A DNA stretch of 64,000 nt from contig VTPC01000415.1 in assembly GCA_011009095.1 (NCBI GenBank), forward strand, positions 182,411 to 246,410. Direction: 5' to 3'. The DNA is from Ignelater luminosus (taxonomy: Eukaryota > Arthropoda > Insecta > Coleoptera > Elateridae). Every line of letters begins with the position of its first letter. Within the stretch, counting starts at the first letter, position 1. Made by a program: the position numbers and the translations under genes. Positions 38,640-60,593 of the stretch are shown here, one piece after another. The notes beneath the pieces are model-generated. The model worked only from the letters and a program-made list of their open reading frames with translations. It had not been told where the DNA came from and did no database searches.

Positions 38640-38800
38640 TCCAAACCACTAAAACCCAACATAAACAACTTGTGTCTCGATCAGTGTAAGAATGTAATGT
38701 TTATTTATTATTAATAATATTAATACATATTATTTTTTATTTCTGTGCATATGTGATGGGGCGAAAGAGGGCGTTGTTTCTTGAGAACGTCCTTAAAATT
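38640..38800 (-). repeat. Second copy of the TTAA-element end
   Basis: Read on the minus strand it begins TTAAGGACGTTCTCAAGAAA and continues through the same landmarks as 30957-31130 (CGCCC, ATGCACAGAAATAAAAA, AATGT, GATCGAGACAC, GGGTTTTAGT, GGAGTATTTTTCG). The match fades beyond about 38640, so this is one end of an element whose other end is not seen nearby. Confidence 0.75.
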
Positions 38801-40479
38801 AATACCTAACAAAAATTGTTGATTAGACATACCCACACAAAGTTAGAAAAACTTGATAGCAAGACCAGGAAAGTCATCAGTCATGTTTTATATTACAACA
38901 GCTTGATGAAGGGGTATTTAAAGTTTAGCAAAGGGTAGGAAAGAAGAAAAGATGTTAACTACTAACATTTGCTATCGAAGTATAGAAACTAAAGAGAATT
39001 CCAAAAATGGTAATTTTGAACAAAATCTTGAAAACCTGGAAATTCTGAGAATTCTGAACAAAATATAATAGTATCAGCAATTGAAGCTAAGCTTTATGCC
39101 TGTGATGGCAAAAATGCTAAACTAAATTCTCAAGTCATTTTTGGGTTTATTTACGTGTTGTTTACTTTGTATTTCAAGAATTAAGCTGTTCTTTAAGGTC
39201 AATATTTATTGTTAGATACTTATTGTTTAGATGCTGAAGTCACGTTTAAATAAAATAAGTATTTTGAAAAGGCTAAGCTTCACACTCACTTTTTTAGTTT
39301 TGGAATGAAATTCATGGAAGTAATGACTGGCATGAAGTACCTTTCCCATGTGTCAAAAACAAGAAAACAACTGATTTTAGTGCATGAATAGTTAATTTGA
39401 ATTACCCATAACAGTAACCAGTATGAGTTAGAGATTTGCATATATTTACCTACATCCTAAGTAGATAAAAATTCCAAATATGCCTTCTTCTTGGACAATG
39501 AAGTAAAATTGTAGACACCATGTCAATATAGTGCTATGTAAGTTAAAAATTCTTAATGGAGGTTGCATTTATTTCTTTTTTTCCTATCAGCTCACTTGCC
39601 TCTGAGGAGATATGACCTGTTTTCACTTTCTTGGTTTGTTTACTGTGAAAGGTTATAAGTTCCTTACATTGAATTATAAATCAATTATCACCTCTCTTAG
39701 CCATATACTGATGACGATATGGCAGTCAGTACCTCTTATCTAAATTTGGTTCTGTAGAAATGATTTTTGTTCATTTAAAAAACACTAAGTATCTTCTTAT
39801 GCTAATAACTAGATATTTTGTGTATAATATGCTGCAATCTACGATCCATAAGCACAAATAAATGATTCGATATTATGAGTGAATGTAAATTGAATTATTT
39901 GAATGTTTGTCTCCTCTATGTAAAGTTAGTTGGAAGATCATCATCGATTCATTTATTTTTAATAACTCTTTCTTTTTCTGTAATTGGTCCCAGCATTTAT
40001 ATCTTAAACTCTTCATTTTTCCTAGTTAAATTTCAATGTCTCTGTACTGTAAGTTATATTAAATCTGATAATTTGTCTTGTATACTCAATATTTATTCTT
40101 TGTATCAGATATTTACCTTTCAGTATGTCTTTGAGTATTATAAGATCATAGATCTTATTTAGTACATTCACAGACAAGAAAGTTATAGCTGCATTGTGCT
40201 TAATACGAAAGACCAGCTACAGCTATCAAGTTTTATATGTTTTTGTAGTAGTATGACAATTTTGCCCCTCCAAATATAAAGCAATCTAACTTCTCTAGTA
40301 ATGGGTTGCTTGCTTATTATAAGATTTATTTTTGATATTGATATACTTTTTTTTCTTTTAATTTGGATGCTAACAGCAAGATTGTATGGCCCTGTGAATT
40401 CGATCCCAAATCAAAAAATTTCTTTTCAATTCTAGGCTTGCTGGTCCAGAACGGATTTGCTTTGTGTATGTCTGCTTAC

Positions 40480-40830
40480 ACTATATAAAGCATATTGTGG
40501 TAGATGTCATCTGCACCAGAGTATTGAAGATAGTTGAAGCATTCTACTTTTAAAGTTGTATTTAGATTGTCTTTCAAATCTTATTTCTAGTCTTGCGAAT
40601 CCCTGTTTTATAGCTTCCTAATTCCTACTTATCAATACAGTATCGTCTGCATATGAGGTTTTTTTTGATGCTCTGTTGGTTGTACTATTTAATTCTAATT
40701 TCCTCGCAATAACTTCTACTATTGAATTCAGTGGTTTTTTTCTGCATTTTGCCTTTCTGTTTGTAAAGACTGTATCTACAGTATTATATTTTGCATAGTA
40801 TTCTACTGTCATAACAGGGATGAGCAAACA
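40480..40830 (-). pseudogene. Non-LTR retrotransposon reverse transcriptase relic
   Basis: The minus strand encodes a peptide containing ASKKTSYADDTVLISRN, whose YADD box is the catalytic motif of the reverse transcriptase palm. After a stop codon it continues with EAIKQGFARLE, the usual spacing for RTE/Jockey-type elements. Stops and frameshifts interrupt it and no endonuclease domain is apparent nearby, so this is a short dead fragment. Confidence 0.7.
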
Positions 40831-43800
40831 TGCCCCTTATGGACTGAATTGGCTTTTATAATCTATCAGTAGAAACTAACTTGAGAGCAGAAATCTAGTC
40901 AAAATAATTCAGTTCTAAAGGTCAAACTGTAAAATATACTAATGTGTTTTATTGTCATACAAGTGAATTTTGCCAATCCCTGATCTATAACCTCAGCCAA
41001 GTAAGGTCACTAAAAAGCTCTTTAGTAAATCAGTCAGGTTTCTTTGTCACTTTTAAAGGTCAGATTCTTGATTAGCATCCTCGATTATATAAAAAACTGT
41101 AGAAATGCCAATGAATTTAAAACTTTATTTATTATTATTACAATATTATGGTTGTTGCTCATCAATTTAAAAAATCAGAAAACATAAAAATTGTTTGGAA
41201 AATGTGGGCATCACCCGATTAACCTGACCAACCTGCTGACGTTAGATGCTTCATCTGGGTATATTACCAGGTTGAATTTCCAAAAACGCCTCTAGAGTGC
41301 ATTCTTCTTATGTGATACTATTTTCTTTCTGTCCACAAAAGTATAATTTAAAATAGTTAAAGTATAGTTGAATGCTAGATTGCATTCCAAAAAAGAAGTT
41401 AAAAGAAAATGCAAGCGGTACTATTAAAAATTGTAAAATTTTTAAATACTGACTTGTACAAAGTAATAATTTAAATGCAAATTGCTAAATATTTTGTGAT
41501 TTATTGTTTTCAAATATGCTTCTAATGTACGTAACTAATAAATAAAATTAAAGTGTATTTTATGGCTGTTTAATACCCATCTTTGTGATATTTTTTAATA
41601 TCCAAGTTCTCTTTTTAATTTCTGAAAAATTAGGAAATTTAGAATATAAATTGTAAATATTAGAAATAGAAATATGTTACCTACCTCTAAGTGTTCAGCA
41701 TTGTATGTACATTGACTACTACATTTAAATTATCAGAAACTATCATTTAATTAATATAATATAGAATATGTTTGAATTTTTTAAATATAACAAGGTACCT
41801 GGAAAACTTTTACATAAGTTGAAATAAAACTATAGAATACTGTAATTCTCTAATAGTTTTAGGTTTTTTGTAAAATTATAGGAAGATTAATTTTATTTGA
41901 TTTAGAGTACTTGTTGAAATTTCCCTACAATTAAAAAAAACGTGATGGTAGATCTATAAAAAGACTAATGAGGTTTGAGCCCAGGGTTCCCAACTTCTAG
42001 ATGGGCTCAGCGCTCAATATAAAGTAGGTAATTAGTATTAAGAATTTTTAAAAAGGTACCCTTGAAAAAACTTCAGCTCAAGGTTCACAGAAAGTTAGAT
42101 CTGTCCCTGGCTTATGATATAGAGATTAAAATATTGTGTTTCAGATATTTTAAATGTAGTGACTAAAATAATGGAATAGTTTCTTATTTACATTGAGAAT
42201 TTGGATTCTGTTAGAAATTGATATTAACTATTATACTTACTAAAATATTGTCCATTATTTTTTAATGATTTATTTGGTTTAATTATTTGAAGTTTTTAAT
42301 TTTTAATTAAAATTAATTAAAAAAATAAAATATAGTTATCTTTAAGTTTTATGCCTATTCTTTTATTGTATTTATTAAGTATTTTTTAATTTTTCTATGT
42401 GAAAGCATGGTAAAATCAGTTACTGTAACCAAAATAAATGAAACAATCTTGAAAAATAACATCATTTAGCTAAAGAAACGGTTTTCTCTATTTTTAAATT
42501 TTATTTTGTAGTAAATGAAACATTTTTATCATTTATTGCTAGTTTTAACTATATTTAAGTCAGGTACAACATGATAATAAGGATAATTGAAACGTTATAG
42601 TAATAACATCTCAGATAAGAATCTTTATTATTTTGTTACAAAAATAAGACTATAAATGGAACCGCATAAATATATATGTAATAAAATGATTGTTTATTCT
42701 ATTTGTAAGAATGTATGAAACAAGGTTAGATATTGGTATGTAACCTGAGAAAAGTGGTGCAAATCTTTTACACAGTAATAATAGTTATTTTATATGTCCA
42801 TCTCAATTCTCATACAAAACTATTGTTAAAAACTGCAAACTGCCATTTATAAGTGACGAAACAGAAAACTGTTAGTTTTATTAAAATATTTTTAGAGTTC
42901 TGTTATTTCCTCATCCATAGTAATAGGAAATTATTTTTGTGATTCTTTTTTTATAAAATGTTCTGAAAAGAATTCTTGCCTTTATATGTATAAAACTACT
43001 TTTTCCAATTTTTATACTCCAACCTGCACAAGATACCATTTTCTCTCAGTTTATATATGCTAATACTCACAAAAGTTTCATTTCCAGTGAAATGGCTTTT
43101 ATTATTAACAAAGCAAATTAGAAGTAATTATAGGTGTAACTTGACAGGGTTGATGGAAATTTGGTAGGAGTTAAGGATCGTGTTTGATTTTGATCAAGAT
43201 TGATTATTTTTGTTAGGTAGTTTTATACAAATTTTAATCAGGGACTGTTAAAGGTATATAACTAAATATTTTAGACTAATTTTCTTTATCATACATACTT
43301 CAAATGTTGCAGTTTTATTTGTTTCATAAAAAATAATAATAGATATACGTCCAAGCTGTATATAAGTAATACATAATTATATAAAAATCTCAATATTATT
43401 CATAAAATGTTGGTGTCATATAACTAGTCAGTCTTTCATGTAATTACCATTTTACCATTGTTTTATTATTAAATATTGTGTAAATAATCTCCAGTATGTA
43501 AAATACTTGTGGAATTGCATAAGAAAGTCTGTTAAAATAATTTTTAATAATAAAATCTAAATATAAATTCTAGCAAGTTCTCATAGTCTACAATCATAAT
43601 TGTGATTATATTGATGTACATATTAATGATAAAAATACATGCTATAATATAATTTTATATATGTACACATGTAAACACAAATAAATTTTATAATTGTAGT
43701 GTTTAGTTTTAAATATGTTGAATTGCCTAATTTACTTTAATTGAGTAGATTACCCAATAGTATTAAACCATTTTATAATAATTAAAATCTTGTCAAGAAA

Positions 43801-44980
43801 TCTGATGATATAAAACAGAAAAGACTCATAAGAAACCAGTAAGTCAAACAAGACATATACGACTAATGGAGATATCCCAGTATGTTATAAAAAAAAAAAA
43901 ATTAAAACTGTTTAGTGGTACCTACTTTTGTAACACTATTAATCTCAAAGCAGTTACAGAAACCTCCCCACCAAGAATATCTCAACCAAAAAGAGAAACA
44001 CCTTGCAGGCCCAATTAATTAATTTGAAATATCAAGATTATTTGTAATTTGCTTTACAAATGAAAAAGAAATCACAATGTAGCATTTGCATTCAAAAGAA
44101 CAGATGAAATACAACAGTTAATACACACAAGTGTGAAATAGTCAATGGATATGAAAAAAAAGATTTATAGCATTCAATGGCAGGGGCTCAGTAACCACGT
44201 GAGATGAAAACTTTATAAAAAGATCATGAAAAATTCAGGAAATTTGTTCAAAAACGCAAAAAGTAGAAAAATGTTAAAGAAATGTTGAAATTTTTCAGTG
44301 AAAACGGATAGGTCAAAAGATACTGATTTATGTGCCTGTAGTGAGTTCTGAAGCTCGAATCTTTATATGTACAGTCAACTCATAAAGTAATGTCGCAAAA
44401 AAAGTGATTCAGGCAACACATTTAACTTTTTCGGAACAAGTTTGGATCTACGTATTCTTTACATTATGAATAGATTTTTACCTGGCGAGGGTATGGAGGT
44501 ATATTTTAAAAAAAAGAAATAGTGAGAAATTCTTATATTGCTTTGTAGTATTTCTTATAAGAAAGTGCCATTTACGTTTTATGAGTAAAATAGCTTCAGC
44601 TTGGGTGTTAAATAATACAGAATTTTAAGTTTCTCCAACCTCTTATCTTATAAATATCTTGCCCCACTTTGAAAGTGGTCAACTCTTTATTATTCTCAAA
44701 CATGTAATCCTTGAATTAATTTAATTTTAATTTTTTTTTATTAATTTACTATTGTTTAATTTTTTATCTATAATATTATACTGCAACAATTACCACAAAT
44801 AAAACATAAATATTGCTATTTGTTTAGTAAATATATATTCTAAATAGTGATTGAATTCTAGCAAAATTTAATTTTGTTGGGCTTTAATTCTTTTGTTTAG
44901 CAGGTAGTATAAGTTATTATTTGTTTCTTCCCCGGTGATACGGATCTTCAATACGGGGTTGTAAATGACAATACTTACTC

Positions 44981-45208
44981 TTAAACTGGTTGTAAAATAT
45001 ATTCTTTAAATACATACTTAATAATATGACAAATGAACCTTGAGTCAGGGGGGAATTTTTCAACTCCGAAATCGAATCCATTGGGCCATATGTATTGTTT
45101 TGAAATACGTGGTTGTAAATCACTAAAAGGATTAGCATCAATAGAAGTAGCAACTGGACTTTTTGTATTAGTCAGAAACATCTGCATTTTGGCAAAATGT
45201 CTTAGCAT
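44981..45208 (-). CDS. Unassigned 75-codon ORF, possible small gene
   Basis: The ORF starts at an ATG preceded by CAAA (a good insect context) with an upstream in-frame stop, and encodes a basic peptide with mixed composition (MLRHFAKMQMFL at the start, then PVATSIDANPFSDLQPRI). It ends at TAA 44981. A shifted frame just downstream encodes CHLQPRIEDPYHRGRNK, repeating the LQPRI peptide. That could mean an unresolved splice, a frameshifted duplication, or chance. GC content rises locally above the flanks. I recognise no family, so this is a weak call. Confidence 0.25.
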   Translation of the reverse strand: MLRHFAKMQMFLTNTKSPVATSIDANPFSDLQPRISKQYIWPNGFDFGVEKFPPDSRFICHIIKYVFKEYILQPV

Positions 45209-46341
45209 TTTGAATTTTGCTTGTCATTTGTAATACAAGCCAATTATTAAGCACTTCATACAGTAATTAGAATATTTTTACGTTAAAATGGAACTTTTTG
45301 TTTATTCAGCTAATAGGTTGCACCAATAGAAAATGATTTCCTGCAGTTTTCTATTTTTCTATGTGAAATACACAATAGACTGCAGCAAATAAAGCAGATG
45401 ACTATAAATGCAATAATAAAGAAGTGTATGAAGGAACTAACACAATATATGATCATTAGAACAGAGTATACTATTAAATTTTAGGTAAAGTTGCAAACTT
45501 TCCTGTAACTAGAATATACTAATTAATAGATGTAATAGTAATTTATAAAATAATAATGTTGCAAATAAATTATATTCCTGACAAAAACTTATAAAAAATA
45601 AAAATTAATATTATGTTGGCAAACTTTACAAATTCATAATAATTATAGTAAATAACTGTCATCTATAAAACGTTTATGAAAGAGTTTTGCATTGCGTTTT
45701 CTTTAAATTAAATAGTCAAATATCTATTTTATATTCATTTTCAAAGAGAAAAACCTAAAAGTATTATTTCTAAAACCATTAAAACTAGAAGTAGTAACAA
45801 AAATATTCTAGAAAGGCATTTCCGTGTTTATAACTTTATAATTAGTTTTCAAGGTTTCTACCTGGCCGAGGACTATGAGAGTTGAGAACCCTTACAAAGT
45901 CCATCTCTTTCTTCTTCTATAAAATAGACATTTCCTAACTTAACCCTTACTATACTGATGCTAGCGTCAAACATATTTACATATTGTTGATGAAATTGAA
46001 ATTAAAATGTATAATGCTTAGGTTCAATGGAATTAGTAAGAACTAAAACTGAACTTAAGGACCATTACTTTAATCAAATATATATATTTTTAGTAATAAT
46101 TTTTGTTCAAAGTGATCTGTGTTGCAACATTTACAAATGAACAGTAGTATTCAGATATACATTATGACTCCAATAACAGATTTTTAATCAAAATGTAATT
46201 AAAAAAAATAGCTAAACTTTATTAAAAATATAATACAAATTTTATTTTATAATTGATATAAAATTTGAATATTTAAAAAAATAATTATAATCAAGTCTTA
46301 TTTAAAGCTATAAGTTTAAAATTAACAATCTATGATGGACA

Positions 46342-46920
46342 CTAATGTACAGCTGCTGAGCCATATCGAATTTCTCTCTCAAACTGTTCTGCTCTTAACG
46401 TACCATCTATACTTTCACAATCCTTATTGAAAACTGAATATGCACTAACTTCATCTTTCTTTTTTGGTCCAGTACGTGTATTAAGATAAATTCCCAATAA
46501 GGCAGATGTTAGAAGGAATACTAAACCAAATTGTAGTTTTATAAAGATTGCAAATAAAGTTACCCACAAAACAAAATATAGAAAATATGTAACAATATCT
46601 AAATAAGAAAATTTACAGGTATTGCAATTCTCATCATCAGTATCTGATGATGCTGCTGATAATGCATTATCGTTCTCATTTTCATTAATTAATAATACTT
46701 CTTTTTCTTTATTACTATTAACATTTTCCTAAAAGAAAACTATCAGTACTGTGCGGTTCTTAATTACAAATATATAAATGTAACTTACATTAGATGAAGA
46801 CATCCGATTAGTTCTTAATCTAATTGTAAATAATGATCTAATCTTCTCACTTGCTTTATTAAAATAAGCTTGTCTACGTTGTTTTGCACGATACTCTGCT
46901 AGCCTTCTTTCTATATCCAT
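46342..46920 (-). CDS. SAYSD1: SAYSvFN domain-containing protein 1
   Basis: Two minus-strand exons (46789-46920 and 46342-46728) join in phase to 172 residues, close to the vertebrate protein. The N-terminus is basic and helical (MDIERRLAEYRAKQRRQAYF). An acidic linker with NENENDNA follows. Two closely spaced hydrophobic segments (about residues 85-102 and 104-121) come before the diagnostic SAYSVFNKDCESIDGT at about 135-150 and a C-terminus rich in charged residues. The family is an ER membrane protein that binds the translocon and UFM1-modified ribosomes in quality control of stalled secretory translation. It is divergent from EPRS1 across 482 bp, so the two may be co-regulated. The first ATG is used because it opens the conserved basic helix. 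Confidence 0.93.
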
Positions 46921-47402
46921 TCGCCTTTATTCTATTTCAATAAAATTGAATAGTATATTTATGATGGATAAGCAAGACAACTTGAATCTGAAAAAAAATC
47001 CTAAATTAAAAATAAATTAAAAACGTACCTACTTCACTTTTTCATCCAATTTTGATTTATAAAATACTTACGGTCACGTTAATTTTTAATGTTTTCAAAA
47101 TTGTTTTTACATTTTTCGAAGTTCTTTTCTTTTGTATATTTTTTCTAAAATAATTTGATTTTGAAATTTGAGGTTAGGAAGTCTTACCAACACGACAGTT
47201 TTGAGTTGAGCTGTCATCAAAACTGTCAGTTGACTAACCTCACTAACCTCTTTCATTTACGAGGTGGCGTGAACGTGTGTCGTGTGTAGTGTTCTTTCTA
47301 TAATACAAATAACCGGTATAATTTAAGCAAAAGTACTAATTATTTCATCATATTTATTTTCATTTTCATAAATAGATTTTTTAACAAAAAATCGAAATAA
47401 TC
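46921..47402. promoter_or_regulatory. Divergent promoter of SAYSD1 and EPRS1
   Basis: 482 bp separate the two start codons, so both promoters lie here. The region contains an inverted repeat, GACAGTTTTGA at 47194-47204 and TCAAAACTGTC at 47217-47227, and repeated AACCTCA/GAGGTTAGG motifs around 47170-47250. No TATA box is evident. Which element serves which gene cannot be told from sequence. Confidence 0.6.
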
Positions 47403-57846
<10,444 letters not shown>

Positions 57847-58062
57847 ATTATATTAGAAATAATCATGTTCAGTTCATTTCAATCTTTTTCAAATGTGTTT
57901 TATTAGTTGTTTGGAATACATTCAAGAATAAAACATTTTAATAATAATCATTTTCATTATTAAAAACAAAACACTTAAATCTAACTTGGTGTTTAAAATT
58001 TGTATTAATAAATACATGTTTAATCAAGTACATTTGATTTACTTCTATAAACTCATCCATCA
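57847..58062. terminator. Convergent 3' ends of EPRS1 and SIRT2
   Basis: Only 216 bp separate the two stop codons. The plus strand has AATAAA at 57927-57932 for EPRS1. The minus strand has AATAAA at 57899-57904 for SIRT2, beyond the EPRS1 signal, with ATTAAA variants closer at 57936-57941 and 58019-58024. If the distal signal is used, the two mRNAs overlap as antisense 3' UTRs. Confidence 0.6.
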
Positions 58063-59897
58063 TTATAGATGAGGTTTTTCATCTACTTTTTTGTCTTCTA
58101 ACTCTGTCTTGGAAGCATCCTTGCTTTCTTGTGCATCTTCAGTCTTCTTTGAAGCATTTTTAGTTTCCTCATCAATACGTTTATGTTCCTTTTCTACAAT
58201 CTTTTTCAATTCATCCTGTAAAATCGGTAAATTAATGTAGTATCCTAATTATTTGAAAAATTCCCAGTACTTACGCCCCAACCTAATTTATCAGCTAACA
58301 TTTGACAACCTTCATCACAATCACCAATCCATAACACATCACGCGTGTTATCCTTACTATCAAAATCCATTCCACTTCCCATTCCTATCATAGACATGAT
58401 ACCAGAACGTTCACCTGCTTTTTCACGATTTATCAGTAAGCGCGGTACATTGTTTGGAACTCTACAAAACATATTTTATTTAATGGTATTCCTTAATAAC
58501 AGGATAGAAAAAAAATGTTACCTATCAATCAATGACGCAAATGGTTGTACAACTAATGAAGATCCTAATACAATCAATAAATCGCACTTAGGAAAATCAA
58601 CTTTCAATGATTTATGAAATTTAGCAGGTAAATTTTCTCCAAAAAATACTATGTCTGGTTTTACAACACCGGGACACTTTTCACAAGTTGGTATTTTATC
58701 ATCAAATATTTGTGCTGCAAATTATATTGTATCATAAATACATATAGTTATTTAGAATTTTAACATCTTACTTTTCATCCATTCTAAAGGATATTCTTCA
58801 TTACAAAGCACACAATGCCCTCTATGAAATGTACCATGGGCCTCAACCAATTTTTCATCAGATATCCCAGCCACTCGTTCTAGAGTATCAATATTCTGCG
58901 TATAATGACGTAATAAGCATCCCTTTTCTTCAAGCAACTTTATAAAATAGTGACATGTGGTGGGTTTGAAAGACCCTGGATATAATTCTTTTGCTAGTAC
59001 AAAAAATGGTTTAGGGTTATCATAGAAGAAATCTAATTCAAATATAGCTTGTGGATGGGGCAAATTGTATTTCTGTAAATTATGATATAATCCAGAACCT
59101 GGTGATCTGAAGTCGGGAATTCCAGCAGCTAAAACGTTAATTTGCATTTGCAGTACTAATTAAGTCGGTGATAATTTTTGTTTTGCTTTATTTATAATTA
59201 TATAGTTTGCCAATAAAAATAACAAAATAAGAGTTTGTTTTTTTGTTTTTTATTATTTCTAAATTTTAGAAAAAGGAAAGAAACATTAATAAAATACACA
59301 CCAATGGTTCTACTTATTTTATACGACAGATAATGATTTTTAACAGTATTTGTTAATACTTACAATTAGTAACTTAATGTTACGTGACGTCAAAAATTGA
59401 ATTTTAAATTTTTGGAAACTCGTGTCAGAAATGACTTGCAGAATTTCAACCTATCAAAACTTTTATTTTGCTATATTCATCGGTGAACTATACTTCTACC
59501 AAAATCTTATTAAACATAAAACTTACAAGTTGAAATACCAGCACCAGCCATCGTTATAATGTTTTTACATTTATCACTTTTGATGTAATCGATAACACCA
59601 TCCACAGAAACATTATCTAAGACCTAAAACAAAGTTTACTCTTTGGAAATTCAAAATGGAAGTAATTATTGCATACTTTAACTTTCTCTACTTCTTCACT
59701 ATCTAAAAACCCTAGCTTCTCCGCTAGATAACGTCGTAAAGCCTCCACAGTAAAATCTGATGTTGATGACGATGATGATCCAGACGCCGATCCTTCATCA
59801 TTCTTGACATTTGTTTCATCTAAAATAAATTATAAGAATATGTAATTAACAAATATTCATTTAATTTTCGAGAATTACTTTTTCCCTTATCAGCCAT
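58063..59897 (-). CDS. SIRT2: NAD-dependent protein deacetylase sirtuin-2
   Basis: Seven minus-strand exons (59879-59897, 59677-59819, 59527-59623, 58772-59128, 58522-58714, 58275-58461, 58063-58215) join in phase to 382 residues. A Ser/Asp-rich N-terminus leads into the Rossmann core: [17 protein letters not shown] at about 80-96 binds [12 protein letters not shown] at 163-171, and the catalytic His is in VEAHGTFH at 184. Zinc cysteines are at about 192, 195, 216 and 219. FFGENLP and [10 protein letters not shown] follow. The C-terminal 50 residues are Lys/Glu-rich and end KVDEKPHL. The enzyme removes acetyl and longer acyl groups from tubulin, histones and metabolic enzymes, mostly in the cytosol. 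The core matches SIRT2 (class I) better than SIRT3 because no mitochondrial presequence is present. Confidence 0.96.
59325..59495 (+). repeat. Dispersed repeat copy in SIRT2 intron 3
   Basis: This intronic stretch matches about 35805-35970 in the same orientation: TGATTTTTAACAGTATTTGT, then a TGACGTCAAAA-type core, TCAGAAATGACTT, and CTATCAAAA...TATT...CGGT near the end. It identifies a repeat family with at least two copies in the window. Confidence 0.7.
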
Positions 59898-60593
59898 TTT
59901 CAAACCGTGTAAATATTTTCTTATCCACAATTTAACATGTTTGACAGCTTTAAAATACATTTCTTGGCATACTACTTATACTGGTCTTTACTTATACATG
60001 AAGCTATTTTTGCAAATTGAGATTTTTATACTGGAAATTAACAATAAAAAGGTATGAATTTTGTGTTTTTTTAGGTCTTTACATGTTTAACAAAAAATAC
60101 CGAATGGAAAATATAAATAATTACCACAGACAACTACTTTCTTTAGTTTTGAAATGAAATCTTGTAAATGTCGCTAATGAATAGGTTAGATTTTGTAACT
60201 TAACGCCATACGTTAACTGACGTTTACGAATGAGAAGTTTTTTTATAGAAACTCTTTGTTCGTAAAATCAGTTTAACGTATGACGTTAAGTTACAAAATC
60301 CAACCTATAGATCAGTCAAATAAGATTATTTTAGACCTTAGCGCGGAACTAATCATAAAATAGATGAAATCACTAAAAATCAATTGACTTGGTGACTCAA
60401 GTTTTTGGTATCAGCACGTAGGAAATTACTCACAGAACACAATTAAGTGGCCGGAGGTAAAGAAAATTAATCCAATCTTGGTGAAACCAACGAAAAACAA
60501 ATATGATTTTTAAGCACATCTGAGATTATGTTGCATAATAGAAACAATAAAATTGGCAACTAAATCAGCTGCTGCACACACACTACCACCCAC
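59898..60593. promoter_or_regulatory. SIRT2 upstream region
   Basis: The SIRT2 promoter should lie just above 59897 on the minus strand; the sequence is AT-rich with no clear TATA box. The hairpin element at 60181-60308 lies about 280 bp above the start codon. No other gene is seen. Confidence 0.4.
60181..60308. mobile_element. 128-bp hairpin MITE
   Basis: Bases 60181-60240 and 60249-60308 are 60-bp inverted arms with a handful of mismatches, separated by an 8-bp spacer. Ends begin ATAGGTTAGATTTTGTAACT and inverse. The element is almost all stem, so a transcript would fold into one long hairpin. It lies upstream of SIRT2. Confidence 0.8.

Larger units (their letters stand above)
37938..46341. 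other. Gene-poor intergenic region between PGAP6 and SAYSD1
   Basis: About 8.4 kb of AT-rich sequence between a plus-strand and a minus-strand gene end. It should contain the PGAP6 3' UTR at its left and the SAYSD1 3' UTR at its right (minus-strand AATAAA signals at 46241-46246 and 46218-46223). It holds a copy of the TTAA element end, a reverse transcriptase relic, a possible hAT terminus (CAGGGTTCCCAAC near 41982) and one unassigned minus-strand ORF near 45 kb. The rest shows nothing I can support. Confidence 0.65.

Noticed and set aside
41981-42111. Possible short hAT MITE from CAGGGTTCCCAAC to a GTCCCTG end
   Set aside because: The two ends pair poorly and no 8-bp target duplication is visible; only the left terminus resembles a known type.
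58345-58617. Plus-strand 90-codon ORF
   Set aside because: Antisense to SIRT2 exons 5 and 6 and the intron between them.
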